From NCBI GenBank assembly GCA_918807975.1, contig OU964922.1, positions 30,368,329 to 30,432,328 on the forward strand: a stretch of DNA of 64,000 nt, written 5' to 3'. The notes below the pieces were generated by a model. That model was not told the origin of the DNA and ran no database searches. It saw only the letters and a program-made list of their open reading frames with translations. The translations under genes and the position numbers were made by a program. The DNA comes from Aplidium turbinatum (Eukaryota > Chordata > Ascidiacea > Aplousobranchia > Polyclinidae). Below are positions 23,501-38,500 of this stretch, in pieces (within the stretch, counting starts at the first letter, position 1; every line of letters begins with the position of its first letter).

Positions 23501-26500
23501 AGTCTATTTTCAATGTCATCAATTCTGTTTTGTCTTCTACGCCGAAACAACACTTATCACACCCGTCAATGTCCAAAACCTTATTTTTGTGACACTCATA
23601 TCCTTTTTGAAGACCTTTTTTCTCAAACAATTTCTTCCTTTGACATAGGTTTCCAAAAGCAACTACGACAAGAAGTCCTGTCTGCCATGAGAAGAGATAC
23701 GACGTTAGAGACTGCTTTGAACGCCAAGGCTTATAAACGCGTCAAGCGACAGGTCTGTTGAGCTCTAACAAATAAAATATTTGACAACGTTGACTTTCAT
23801 GAGAGGGATTTGTAAAGCGTGACATTGTAGCCTTGAACATGGACTGCCAACCCAATGGACCCTGGTTGTGGATAAATAGACTCTTGACAGATTGACAGAA
23901 CCTCGACATGACGATCAGTTCATAGCCTGCGTAATCAAAGTCGGTTGATGATGATCTGTAGCTTGCCTGCTAGGTTTTGGTGTTGTGCAAGTTCACGAGA
24001 ACGCGTTTGGTTTTAATCCATCACTCATGATGCAAAAATTAAGCCATACCTCATTACTTTAAATCGATATTGAAAATTGCTTTCACTTGTGATTTAGAAT
24101 TATTCTTATCAGCTTATATGTTCTTGATATTTTACTGCCTGAGTGATGGAACAGCATCTAGCGCTTTTTGTGCAAATATAATTGCTACTATTCGAAAAAC
24201 CACAACAGTCTGATTTACCATTGGTGAGATCGCCACAAGATTCTCACAGTCCTGAATATATTTTCTTGAATTCGCTCAACCTGACTGAGCACTTATTTCT
24301 CTCAATGTAGTGTTGATAACATCTAATGTACAACGTTTTTTGTGTGTCTTTGTCAGAATCTACGAGAAGCTCGCTTGACTGAGAAATTGGAGAAAGCCCA
24401 AAAGATGGAGGCTGAAAAACGACGAAAGCAGAAACATCATGATTTCCTGCAGGGTGTACTGCAACATGCAAAAGACTTCAAAGAGTTTCATCGAAACACT
24501 AATTCCAAGGTATTTTTGTGTATATATATTTTCTTTTCTGCTAGCCGTCATATTTTGGCATATCCTTATCTTTTAGAATCGCGAACAGGCGGAACTGCCT
24601 CATCATACCGTCTAACCAACTGTTCCTAACCACCAGTAAATCCTCAAGTCAATCCTATTGATAATGTATTACACCAAGATCATGCATTTATACGTTGCTG
24701 CGCATCTTAGATTGCGAAGGCGGTGCCAGATTTGTCTTGCCAAAATGAGAATGTTTTCAGTTATGCATTTAATCCTTGTCAACGTTTTGAAAAACTGACT
24801 CTATTCTCAAGCATTTCTTTTTTAGTCCATTGTAAAACAGTTTTTCAAACTTTGACAACGGATAAATGCATAGCCGAAAACGTTTCAATTTTTCATAATC
24901 ATAATAAACGTCGTCGTGTTGCAGGGTTCCTGTTTGCATAGAAGTATTACGTAAACGTACAAATAATAAGTTGCCTTGTATAATAGATTGCGAAGCTGGC
25001 AAAGGCAGTGCAGATGTATCATGCCAACACGGAACGAGAGCAACGGAAGGAAGAAGAGAGGATTGAGAAGGAGAGAATGAGGCGTTTGATGGTAAGTGAA
25101 AAGGGATCCTGGATCGAAAGAGACTTGTTCTTCTTACATTTGCTGACTGTCAACTGTTAAACAAATATCGTCAGTTTCTAAATCTCAACAAGACGTTGTG
25201 ATAATTTTTCTATAGTTTGTGTCTTTGTAGTCTATAGTGGGGGTATGACTGAGTTAAGAATAATAAAAATCGCAAATACAGCAACATACAACAATCTTTG
25301 CTTAGCAACTATTAATTGAAAATAAGAAGCAGACCTGAATCTTTCGGTTTGTTTTTGTTTGTTTTTTTTCAAGTATTTTTTACTCAAACCATTATGCCCA
25401 CCTCGTTACACTGTATATAACTGCTATTTTAGTGGTAACATTTTTTTATCAAAAAGAACTGTATCGTGGGAAATATAGTCATAAGTGGAATAAAACAATA
25501 AAAAATTTGAAAATAAATGACGAGATGCAGCGTACGCTTTGAGACTGAAATCATTCGCAGCCAAGAAATGTTTAATGAACAATCCCATTCAGTCTTTAAC
25601 AAAAAACATTTGTTGAATAAAAGCCCCTATGCGTTTAACACAAGTGACCGTACATTTGTGTGAAAACTATGCTAATGTATTATCTTCCTTTTAGGCCGAA
25701 GACGAGGAAGGTTATAGGAAGCTAATTGATGCCAAGAAGGATAGGCGGCTTGCTTACCTCCTTGGACAAACTGATGAGTATATTCGCAACATTGTTAAGT
25801 TAGTCAAGGAACATAAACTTGCTCTAGCAAAGAAGAAGGGAAAGCGGAAGAAGAAGAAATCCGTAATTTACATTTTCTTAATTTATTTTTGGTGGCAGTT
25901 TTACCATTGAAGCGCTGTTTAATAAAATTCGTATTTCATTGATCTAATTTCTAAGTGTTAATATACCTTCTAATTAGATTTTGGTTTGTTTCACAGACAA
26001 GTTTTGTAAAATTTGAAATTGTGTATTGCATCATAGCAATCTTACGTTGTTTAGAGTTGAACTAAGTGTAAAAATTACGATTCTGATTCAGTATGTGCGG
26101 CTGTACGTATTTAGTACGCTCTTAGTAATTTAATCATTTGTGATAATAGTGTAGCTTTGTTCAGCAGTAAAGGGTAAAGTTTTCTCTTGGGACTCTGCTT
26201 TTGAAACCATCACTAAACAATTCTAACTCATATTAGTTATGGTAGGTGACCTAGCAGTCCCCAAGTGAAAACGTACAAAGATTTTCTTTTTCAGGAGGAG
26301 GAAGAAGAAAATATAGATACTGACCGACACGTGGCAGTAAAGAACACAGAAACTGGAGAAATTTTGGTTGGAGAAAAAGCCCCCAAGTTCTCCAACCTCG
26401 ATGCGTGGCTGGAGATGCATCCAAATTTCCAGGTGAAAACGAAACACCTTTATCGATTTCAATATTTACTTCAAAGATCTTTAATAATTATGTTGGATCA

Positions 26501-29500
26501 ACCGGGCCAGAAGGCTCTAACAAGATGTGTATGCCTTCAAAAGCTTGTCCTTAAGTATATATCTTATCTGACCAGAATCCAGATACCAAAAGTTGCCGTT
26601 TTTGTCATTTTAACGTTGAAGCCATGTCAAAAGAACCAACTATGCTATCTGGATATTAACATGTCTGTTGGAGTAGTTCGTTATCCTGTTTTTCTTCGTG
26701 TACTATAAAGTATAAACAATCGAAGTTGCAGTGACCAAAGAACATCCGTGATCTCAAAACTGTGGGTTCGATTCCTTGCTAGCTCATTGTTTTTCTTGTT
26801 TTTAGGTTGCTCCAAGGGAAGAAAGCGAAGAGGAAGGAGAAGAAGTGGAGGTTTGACCGAAAAATAATTTTAGTGTAATTTAACTTCCTGTATTTTCAAC
26901 AACAAATTTATTGTGTATAAAATAGATAGCTAGCTTCCAGTCTGGAATAAATAAAAGATACATGTTGTGCTTCAATAGCTTTGATCGGAAGGCACTCGAC
27001 CGTAACATTACTGGCTTTGTCATCACCAACGGTACTGAGATGGAACATTTATGAATAATGTTGCAAATAACATGGATAACTTTCAGAATTGTTTTGCTGC
27101 GATTACAATTATTTTAACTACTTTTAAATTTCCTCTCAGGAAGAAGAACCAGCGCCTCCAAAAGAAGAGGAAAAGAAGGAAGAAAAAGAGGAGACCGAGG
27201 AAGAGAAAAAAGTGGAGGAAGAAGTTGACATCGTATGTCGGGCTTAAAATTGATTTAAAAAATGTTTTATCGTGTATGCCGTTGTCGGCGTCTTGTGAGC
27301 CTCGAGGGCCGAGGTCTATCCCTTTACCTCCCCAGATTCGTGATGTTCCCGAACTAAGCTGGAAGGCTACAAGAGTGCAGCCAGTCTTTTGTTTCATCAT
27401 CCAAGACGCGTAAACCTTCCGCTCCGTTAGGTGGCTTGAAGATGGTGCAGTCGTTGATGATGTGGTCTGCGGTCTGTTCCTTGGCACCACATTCACAAGT
27501 AGAGGAAGAAGCATTTCCCATTGGTACATGGTTGAGTAGAAAAGCCCGACGCCCGTGCAAAGAGTGGAGACGCACCTACGTCTTTCTTTGCAGTGTCAGG
27601 CCGATGGGACGGGTGTTGGCGTCGGGGATGAACGAATGAAGTCTGGTGAAGTGGTGATGTTGACTTCCATTGAGGATTTCATTTTTGGTCCGCCCAATTA
27701 ACCGCAGAGATGTTGTGTCCATCAGCTTCGTTGATCAGAAGTTGAGCGGCTTGTGTATGTCAAGTGTGGTTGACTGAGCACATTGTTATTATTGTGCAAT
27801 ATACAGTTATACACTGTCTTTGATTGGATAGTGGATATTGTTTTTGTTTCTTTTTTTGTCATCGCCGACTTGGACTGGTTTGAGCCAGGGCAACGCATTT
27901 GATATTAAGCATCTTGTCCTCCCAGCTAAGCAATGTCAGCATCTTGAGTGAGTGCTTTGTTACCTCAGTGTCAATCATGTCCAAGTAATCAAAACCATGC
28001 AGACGAATGCTGAAATCGACGACGAGTACACCACCTACGATTCCAACACCTACTATGCTGTTGCCCATAATATTAACGAGAAGATCACCGAACAACCGTC
28101 GATGCTCAAGAACGGAACTCTCAAGGAATACCAGGTTTGGGTGGCAATCAAGACTTTCTTTTGTGTTTAAAGATGCCAATTTTTTTAATACCATCACCTG
28201 AAAAATAAAATTGTTTTATAAAACGTGGCTGAAGCTTTGATCTTTTTACATTGATTCTAGTTTTTTCTGATGATTAATGAACGTTGGATAACGCAATTTA
28301 AATCACAAAATTTCTTTTTGCAGCTTCGAGGCTTGGAATGGCTGGTTTCGTTGTACAACAACAACCTGAACGGGATTCTTGCCGACGAGATGGGTCTGGG
28401 GAAGACAATCCAAACAATTGCGCTGGTAACTCATCTGATGGAGAAGAAGCAGGACAATGGTCCATACCTCATCATCGTTCCACTGTCGTAAGCATGAGAG
28501 CAACTCGTATTCCTAGTGGTTAAGTTTCTAACCAGAAGACAACAGCTACTGTAGAAAGAAAACTTTAGGGACAAATAATTAAGGGCAAATTTTAGGGATA
28601 AACATTTTAATGTTTGAAATAAAAGGTTTGTTTAAAAATATAGCTACCGAATGCCGCCAAACAGTTATGAAACATCATTCAACATCTAACACAATGTCAT
28701 AAAACGTTGTAATATTTGTAAAAACATTTTAAGGGGGGCGATTGCTCCCCCAAGCCCCCCTGAAAGGCAACCTACTCACCATTTCAAGTCAAATACTTAG
28801 CAAATACCATCATAGAGAAACACAAAAATACCGCTTTTGAATATCGAATAAAGAAAGAAAAAAGACGTTGAGCAGATGTTCGAAAAGTGTTATTATTCTT
28901 TGCGTAATGTTCACTGTCGTGAACTAATACATACTTTATTACGCAAGCTTATATTAGCTTTAACAAACTAAATGGAACATCTAAATAAATATAAACAAAT
29001 GCATTAAGCTTAGTACTTCAGACAATAAGATTATCAACCTGAACCGCACCTCAACATAACAAGCAAGTAAACAGAGTGGGAGCGCCAACTGAACAGTTGC
29101 GTTGGCCAAAGGCATTATGCGTGGAACGCGGCAAGAGTTTCTACTGCAGCATACAACGCAAATTACACGACATTCACATTCAAGTATTCCGTTGGGTGTT
29201 TTGCCAAGACACAACCGCGCACTTTGAGAGGTGTCGAACTCACAATCTTTGAACCTTCGAGCTCAGTTTGGGCCTCATAACGAAACCGACATTAAATTTG
29301 CAGAAGAACTTGTTTATTATTCAAGCACATGGTTCCGCCGAGTGGATATTGTGAAAGTTTAAATACAGTTAATTTTTTCTTTTATTTGCATTACATTTCA
29401 GAACTTTATCTAACTGGGTCCTCGAGTTTGACAAGTGGGCTCCCTCAGTGATCAAGGTTGCCTACAAAGGCTCCCCACAGATCCGCAAAAATCTCTCCTA

Positions 29501-32500
29501 CCAACTGAGAGGAGGAAAGTTCCAGGTGGTGGTCACCACCTACGAATACGTCATCAAAGATAAACATATCCTGTCCAAGGTCAAGATTCTTTATTTTATT
29601 TTTGATAAGGGATCGCGTAATTTCCCGATTTTTTTTAAGCACAACTTGCCAGAACATTTGTCCACTGTATTTTTTCATTAATTGTATTAACCCTGAAAGC
29701 AAAATCCGTCATTTTTACATTGATTCAACGTCTGCAGACGTTGAATCAATGTAAAAACGACGGATTTTGTTGTCTAGGAACTGACAAACTGTTAAGGTTT
29801 TTGTTTCAAATATACTTTATTCAAAGTTTGAGAACAAATGCCGAGACTTTTACGTATTCGAATTCATATTGTGCAGACTCTTTGTGGGAAGTGATTATAA
29901 ACTAAAGGGTTCTTGCTTTAAATAATTGCTTAGTATAAAAATTCTTAAATAGTCTTTCTTGCTTAACTGAAGTTGTCACTGTGTGCTCAAAGCATTGCAT
30001 TGCATCTCTTAACTTTAGTGTTTTTTTTCTATTTTGAATTATGTTTGAATTGAAGCTTTGTGAAATCAAAACTGATTCTTGCAATATGCGAAATCTTTTT
30101 CTGAGGTTTACCTACTGCAGAATGGCAGGATGCAAAATATTTCATTTTCCAAATTATCTTCTTTCATCTTGAAGATCCGTTGGAAGTATCAGATTGTGGA
30201 TGAGGGTCACCGCATGAAGAACCACCACTGCAAACTCACTCAAGTTCTCAACACGCATTACCTGAGTCCGCATAGGCTGTTGCTGACGGGGACCCCTTTG
30301 CAGGTGGATTTTTATGATCTTTTTCGTACGATGCTTGAGGCCGAACCAGAGAAACTTTTTTTGCATTGAATCAACGTGTAGAAATGCGAAATCATATGCT
30401 TAACTTAAGTGTAAGAAAATATGCTAAATTGGTCTGATAATGACGTCATCGATATGTAGGGTAGTATCAGGTTTTGTTTTGTTTTTTGTTTTTTTCTTTT
30501 ACAAAACTACGTTTGATCAATGTACAGTTGTACACCTTCATCAATTATGACGCATTAGCTTTGCGTTTATTTATGCACTTTTTATGCAAATTTACATATT
30601 TGAGATGCGATTGTTTCATTAAGAAATCTCATGCAAACATTTCTTCCATAACTTTCAGAATAAGCTCCCAGAGCTGTGGGCTCTCTTAAACTTCCTTCTT
30701 CCCTCCATTTTCCAATGCTGCTCCACGTTCGAGCAGTGGTTCAACGCTCCCTTCGCCCTCACTGGAGAAAAGGTAAACTCATCATCATTAACCAATTTTG
30801 ATTATACAGGCCATGAATTAATCCTCATGTCGAGGGTGTGGCCTGTCTGTCTGTCAAGAGCAAAGTCTTCCCCTCCACACATCGCGATTTATTGGGTTGG
30901 CAGAATCCATGTTCAAGGCAGAGTCCATGGCAGAGTCCATGTTCACAGTGCATGTTCTGTGCTTGCAATTTTCTAACTATCTAGAACAATTGCTTTCAAT
31001 TTATGAATTAACGTGTGAAACTATACCGGATGGTAATAATATCCGTTCAAATACTGGATATTACAAAATGTGAGTGCTCATGGATGGATTTCATGTTTTT
31101 TGTAACAATGATGCTGGCTGCATAGCCGAGTGGTGAAGACCCTGGTACAACAATCGAAACGGCGCCGGGAAGAGCATGCGGCTATATCTTTGGCAAGATA
31201 CTTTATGGCATGCCTGAAATTGGACAAGAAGATTGGCTTCCATGCTTTTCCGTCCACTTAATCCAAATCTTCAACCACAAGGCATAAAGTCTGCTTACCA
31301 TAAAAAATAATAAAATTTATGTAGAAAATTGTTTTCTAACAGGTGGATCTCAACGAGGAAGAGACATTTTTAATTATCCGTCGCCTCCACAAAGTCCTGC
31401 GTCCTTTCCTCCTTCGAAGATTGAAGAAAGAAGTCGAAAATCAGCTTCCCGAAAAGGTAATTATTCTCTTTCGACATGACGTCACAAAATGGTCAATTTT
31501 TGATTGTTTCAAAGAACATCGAATAGCAGTTAAGATTAATTATCAGATCGTCGGAGCGAAAGTAAAACCAAATTATAAGAAAAAATGATAAAATTGCGCT
31601 TTTCTTCGAGAGGTAACTTTGTTGAACCATAATTTTGATTAAGACAGGCCGTGTTGTGTTTTATTTAACTTTCTTTGTGCTCGTGCCACTGTTGTGCAAA
31701 GAGATCCATCCATAACTCAACCCAGCCTTGTAGGTGAACTTAACTGCAAAGGGTGTTGTGCAACAGGGCTGCCTCTTAGTTTCTCTGTACTGTTTGTGTG
31801 ATTGCTCACTCCATTCTATTGTGTTTATAGGTGTTTTATGAGCTGCTTTTACATTTTGCTTGTTTGTTTCGTAAATATGAAAATCTCTGCATTAATAAGT
31901 AGCAGCGGTCTACAGACGTTGAATCAATGTAAAAATGACGGATTTTGCTGCCTGGGGTGGTTCACGGTAACTTGTTGAATGATGATCCATTCCAGGTTGA
32001 GTACCTTGTCAAAGTGGACATGTCTGCTCTCCAGCGGTTGCTCTATTGCCACATGCACACACACAGTCTTGTGCTGACGGATGGTTCTGAGAAAGGTGAG
32101 AGTTAAATCGCTGAACGCGGACTTTGCAAAAAAAACAGTTTTTGTAAATTCGTGTGGAAATTGTCTTCGACAATATTCCATTCATTTCCAACAATATTTA
32201 CAGCAAAAAAGCAGCAATTGAAAGATTAAAAGGTAAATCTAAGACTGGCAAAAAAGTTCCAGTTTCACCTCGTTTCAACGTTTCCGTCGACGATTTTGCA
32301 TGAATAAATGTGCAAACAAAAAATTTTTAAGGGATAAATTGGCCAATGAGTTTCATCAACCTGACCAAGTGCAAAATGTTTTTCGTAATTTGACAAAATT
32401 TTGCGATACCCTTTTTTTCACAAGAGTTCACGGAGGTGCATTATTGTCAGTCACTCTCCAACCTCAATCGTCTTTGCAACTGTTACAACAATGATGCCAA

Positions 32501-35500
32501 AGCAAGTTTCACACGCCCAAAGCTGACAGTATGGGCACTTGAGCCAGTCTTTGCTGCTAAAAAAAATTAATTTATATACCATAATATATAATTTCAATTT
32601 GAAAATTCAAAAACATAATTTCAAAAACCTGTGCGTAATAATAACCTGTTAATAATCCCCATCTAGGTAAGCACGGCAAGACGGGAACGAAGACCCTGAT
32701 GAACACAATCATGCAGCTGCGAAAGATCTGCAATCATCCGTTCATGTTCCGCCATATTGAGGAAGCAATGGCAAAGCACGCCAACATAGCAGGGGGAATT
32801 GTCTCGGGGTGAGTACTGGCGTCTGTTGGCGCTACCACGTACTTTGCCTGGAATCACAGTCCGTTGAGCTTGTGGCTCGTGTGCTTTACGAGCACCAGTG
32901 GCGAACGATTTGAGTTAGATTTGCAACTCACCAAAGCTTGGTAGTCGTACATGCCGCTGGAAAATTACTTGTATTCGAATAAGTCAGAATGCTTTCACCT
33001 ATAAAATATTTTTTACCAATTGACCTTAGCCAAGCAGGTGCTTTTAGCGATTTTGTCAAGTTATTTCATTCGAAACAACATTAGGACTGAAATAGTTTGA
33101 GAGCAAAATAGTTGGAACACCTGGTCAATGTAATGAAAAAATAAAGAGCCCAAGATTTAGATACTAAACTTTACTTCTTGCATTGGCAGGCCCGACCTGT
33201 ACCGAACCTGTGGCAAGTTTGAATTGCTGGATCGAATCCTACCCAAGCTGAAGACCTCAAGCCACAGAGTGCTGCTCTTCTGCCAGATGACATCGACCAT
33301 GACAATTATAGAAGATTACTTCTCATATCGAGGTAGCGGGTGGTGCACTGAAAACGCTTTTTCGATCGTAACCGTTTAAATAAAATAGTAGCATTTGGTT
33401 TTGTTAAAAGCAAGTCTCATTAACGTAGTTTAAAGTTTATAAAATACTATTGTTTGGTGCAGCGAACATTTGATCAAAACAACCGCGACGTTAGTAGAAA
33501 GGGAATTTTGTGGAAACGATGTCGCCTATACGGCATTTGTTCCTAATTGACTCGACGAGTTGACGAATCACTTTCAGGGAACTGTGGAGTCAAAGTCAAC
33601 TTTGATGAATTTTCTTTGTCGCATTTTTTTGTCGTAGTTTTGCTTAAAGATTTACATTTGGTGGACGGGAAGGCAAGGAAACTGATCTTCTTGTTCATCT
33701 TCAGGCATGCCTTTACGGATCGCGTATTTGTAATCTGCAGGTCGCTGCAGCAGATGGAGTGTTTTGATCGGTAGACACCTTAAAAACACGACGATTTTCC
33801 CTGTCATCAAAATGACCACTTTCCAAACCCTCTCGACCAAACCATTATGCCAATCTGTGGCTACGAATCCCTCGTTTAATTCACTTCATATCAGAAAGTT
33901 TCGGGAAAGGCGCTCACAATATCACGTGGTTGCATATTATAATTACGCTTACGGGTCATACCAAAGACACAACCACGTGCTCTTGAGCGGTGTCGAACCG
34001 ACGCTCTTCGAGTGCCAGACCAAGGCTCTCACCACTCGGTTACGCAACCGACAACATTCCGATAACTTTGAATGAATGATCGTTCCATAAACTTCCCCGT
34101 CACGTTTCTTCTCCTTCACATTCTTCTCAATCTTTTCCTCTCCAGGCTTTAAGTATCTAAGGTTGGATGGCTCCACGAAAGCGGATGACAGAGGAGAGAT
34201 GTTGCAAAAGTTTAACTCGGCTTCTTCTGAAATTTTCGTCTTCCTCCTCTCAACCCGAGCTGGAGGACTCGGCTTAAACCTCCAGACAGCGGACACAGTC
34301 ATCATCTACGACAGCGACTGGAATCCTCATCAGGTGATCCTCATACGCTCAATGTTGGTAGATCTAAATTCTAAAGTCAACTCGAAAGCAACCGTAGTTG
34401 CTTCAATGTTTACGTCGGTATGATGTAATATGACGTTTGTTACGTCATATCATACAAAGCGTTGAGGTTACATTAAAAATCGAGTTTTATAATATTTTCA
34501 GAAATTGCTTATTTTAACCGCTTTGTTAAACCGACATCGCGCGATGTAGAATTAGCATCAATTTGTGTCTCTATCCAGGACATCCAAGCTCAGGATAGAG
34601 CTCACAGGATCGGGCAAACCAATGAAGTCCGTGTTCTCCGCTTTATGTCCGTCAATTCTGTTGAGGAAAAGATCCTGGCAGCCGCTAGGTAGGGATATGG
34701 TTGTTGTTGCCGTTTATTCAACCGAAACTAACGTTGCTTCAACCCAGAGAAACTTGGACTAATATTTGTGTTTTAAATTGAACCAAACATTCACCTCTTT
34801 TGCTCAAAAAGCTAAGAACTTTGTTCGCCAGCAAACGCTGCCGGTTTTACATTTGCAACGTTTAAACGATGTAAAACGACATAGTTTGCTGGTTGAATTG
34901 TTATATGATTTTCAATCATCCTTATTCCTTATGCAGTGCATGCATGTTAAAATGTCCAACAACTTTATTATTGACAGCAAAAGGCATTTCCAATTCAAAC
35001 TCAAACTTTTTCATTCTTTTAAATGTATCGATCCGTTATTCAATGCAATTGTGATTCTAAATAAACGTCTCGCAACGTTGCACTTACGTTGATTAGGTAC
35101 AAGTTGAACGTTGATGAGAAAGTGATTCAGGCTGGTATGTTCGACCAAAAGTCCACCGGAAGCCAGCGCAGAGCGTTCCTTAGCCAGATTCTGCTACGTG
35201 GCAACACGGATGAGGTGAGGAAGTTGGTTAGTTTTACTTTGATTGTCCGGTGTGCGAAATTTTTTTTCCCACGAACTTTCTGTCTCATTTACATATTTTG
35301 GTAAAAGTTTGTATTAAAACCGTGTGAATGCAACATCTCGTTGGCACGGTTGGTTCAGTGGTTTCATCGTCTGCCTAGTGTTCGTGAGAACGAGGGTTCG
35401 ATGCCCGTCGAAGTCAATTTTTTTTTCTTTGAGTTAATTTTGCGGTGCACAAGAGCTTTTCAAAAAAAGTAGGGTTAGGGAAAGCTTATATTTTATTATC

Positions 35501-38500
35501 ATTGCAGAGTTTCATTGGCAAATAGTTATTTCGCAATCTGAATCAATCAATCTCTCAAAACACTTTCGGAAAATCTTATTTTTAGAGCGACCAGTCTCAA
35601 TGAGACAAAAACTTCGTGGGAAAGAAAATTTCGCGTCCGATGTAACGGTCCAGGAGTTACTGCGGTCCAAAAGTTACCGTGCTGCTGCAGCGTGGCAGTC
35701 TAGAAGTGACGTCAGACCACAAATGATCAGAGCTGCCCGGCGCTTTGATCAGAGCGCCGGCGCCACAAATGATCAGAGCAAAAGCGATGCAAAAACAAAA
35801 ATTTAACAACTACGTTTAATTGAGTAGTTGCTTTGAAACTAACCCTAACCTATTCATTTAAAATTAATCAATGCTTTAAATTATCAATATAACTTTTTGA
35901 GGCGTAGGAATTTTAGTTGTTTTCATAAAAAAATAATTAATTCTATTTGGCAATCCTGGTAACTCTTGGTATGCGGTTACTACTGGACCGTTACACCGGT
36001 GTTAATTTTTTTTTAATTTTTGCGGTATTCCAGCATTGATGACGAGATGTGATGCGTCATGGCTGTTACTGTAATTAGTTTTTTGACACAATGCTTTTGG
36101 TGATGCGTCATTTAGTTGATTGTTTTGCAGTTTTTCTTGAACACTGTACTTTTTCGCGCTCCTATTACCGCGGCTTTATTCATCACATGAAATCTTTTGG
36201 GCACTGACTTTATCATTTTCTTTGTGCTTTTTGGACAGTTATTTTCGATAACGCCCTAATGTCTGGCTGAATTTTCTATCCGCACATTTTCTCGTTTTTC
36301 CGCATTTTTAAATTTTTTTTTTTAATTTTCCGCAGGATGAGGATGAAGTCCATGATGACGAAACAATTAACCAGATGATTGCGCGCACGGAGCAGGAGTT
36401 TGAGCAATTCCAACAGATGGACATCGACAGGAGAAGGAATGAAGCCAGGGATCCAAACCGCAAGCCCAGGCTCATGGAAGAGGTTTGCTTCCTGAAACAA
36501 ACTTATATTTTTCCGTTGTTTAAACATCTGAGTACGTCTAATAAAAGCTCTGTTTTTAAGTACTTTAGTTTATCGATCGTTGTGGAGACTCACGGTAGCC
36601 GAGGCCTTATTCAGGCATGGCCAATGATGATGATGAGTTTGTGAATAATCGGTCGGAGCCTTCTAAAATAAAACCAACCTTTTTGGGTCGACTTAATGTT
36701 TCAGGTTTTTAATGTCTTTTAATAAAATTCGCTCTTTATCACATTGATTGAACGTCTGCAGACGTTGATTCAACGTAAAATAAGAATGTTTTCCAGTAGA
36801 GGTTGTAACTGTCTGTGACACTAAATCTTTTTTGCCATCTCTCCCAATTGATGTCTAAACGTTTCTTCAATGGAATTCAATTATTACGAAATGATGCTAC
36901 TCTTCCAGGACGAACTTCCATCCTGGCTTCTAACATCCGCGGACGATTTGATCCGGTTGGCCAACGAAGAGGAAGCGGATAAGCTCTTTGGAAGAGGTTC
37001 AAGAGTCCGAAAAGAAGTGGATTATAGTGAATCCCTTACAGACAAAGAGTGGCTCCGGGTAAGATGGTATTTCATCAACTTTTTCATTCAATCATGGTTT
37101 TAAATTTATTCTTTAGCCAAATTTAACCTCAACATGGCTATTGTGGATTTGGTATATGGACGTTGGCTGCATCCAATGGATTCTTTTGTTGATATCTTTA
37201 ATTGTTTGGATGTCATTTCACTGTAATTCTCGAATGTCTCGTTCCAGGCTGTTGAAGATGGAATTGACGTCGATGAGTTGGAGGAGAAAAAGAAAACAAA
37301 GAAACAAAGGAAGAGAAAACGAGATGTTGATGACATTCCAGGTATAACGTCATAATAGAGTTTGGTGATCCGACACAGACTCAAGTTTTCGTGTGAATTG
37401 AAAACTCAATCTAAGTGGTGTTGCCAGACGAAAAATTGTCGGTTGTAACAAAAATTGTCATAAGTCCAAAGCTATGCTGTTAAGAAAATATCGTTTTAGG
37501 AATTAATTGGTTGTACAAAAGAGTAAAGGAGAAGAATTAATGAAAACGCTGAATAACTTCAAAGTCTCAAAAATAAGCATAATAGATTTTTATAACTTTT
37601 GGATTTGCAACAGTTTTTTTTTTCTATTAGCTACGAAATGCAAGATGTAAACTTTTCATGTTACGGAACTTATACAGCAGCAAAATTTGCCTTGTTCACC
37701 ACATGGTAAGGTATCTCAAATTTTTATTTTTGAACCTTTTTTTGTTTTTTAGTGTCTTTGTCAGTGAAGAAGAAACGTGGCCGCCCTCCAGTGGAAAAGC
37801 CGACTCCCAATCCTCCAAAACTGACGCGGCAAATGAAGACGATTATTGACCACGTCATCAAATACGTCGACAGGTGAATTTTGAACTCTGGTAACCTTGT
37901 CAACTGGTGACCTTTAGTAACCTTGTAACTGAAATAAACTATAAAGAAATAATTTACCTATCAATAATTGTACTTTTTTCTCAACAGCGCCAGAAGCACA
38001 GTTGCCGTATTGGCGTTTTTATCTAAATAGAAAAAGATATGTGACAACTGCGTCAAACTAATTCTAAGCTGGTGTAAATTCTAATCTTATTTGTGAAACT
38101 TGGATCGCTGTAATTCTACTCTAATTTGTAAAATCTTGTATAGTTCTAATTACAATTCTTACCTAATTTTAAAAAGCTACAAAAAATTTAGTTGTCCATG
38201 ACTGATCAATTTTACTTTTTTTCCTCAACAGCACCGGGAGAAGACTCAGTGATCCCTTCCTCCAACTACCGGCTAGAAAGGAGCTCCCGGATTACTATGA
38301 GATGATAAAGAGGCCAGTAGACATCAAGAAGATCCGGGATCGTATAAAACTCCACAAATACCGATGCTTGAGTGATCTTGAAAGTGACTTTGTTCAAATG
38401 TGCCAGAACACACAGGCTTACAATGTGGAAGGATCACTGGTAATTGTAACAATAATTTGTAAGGCAAACATCACTGGATGTAACAATAACATGGACCAAG

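Noticed and set aside
27859-28197. 112-codon minus-strand frame
   Set aside because: Antisense shadow of SMARCA4 exon 16 (28003-28134).
33949-34305. 118-codon minus-strand frame
   Set aside because: Antisense of SMARCA4 exon 25 plus a SINE fragment.
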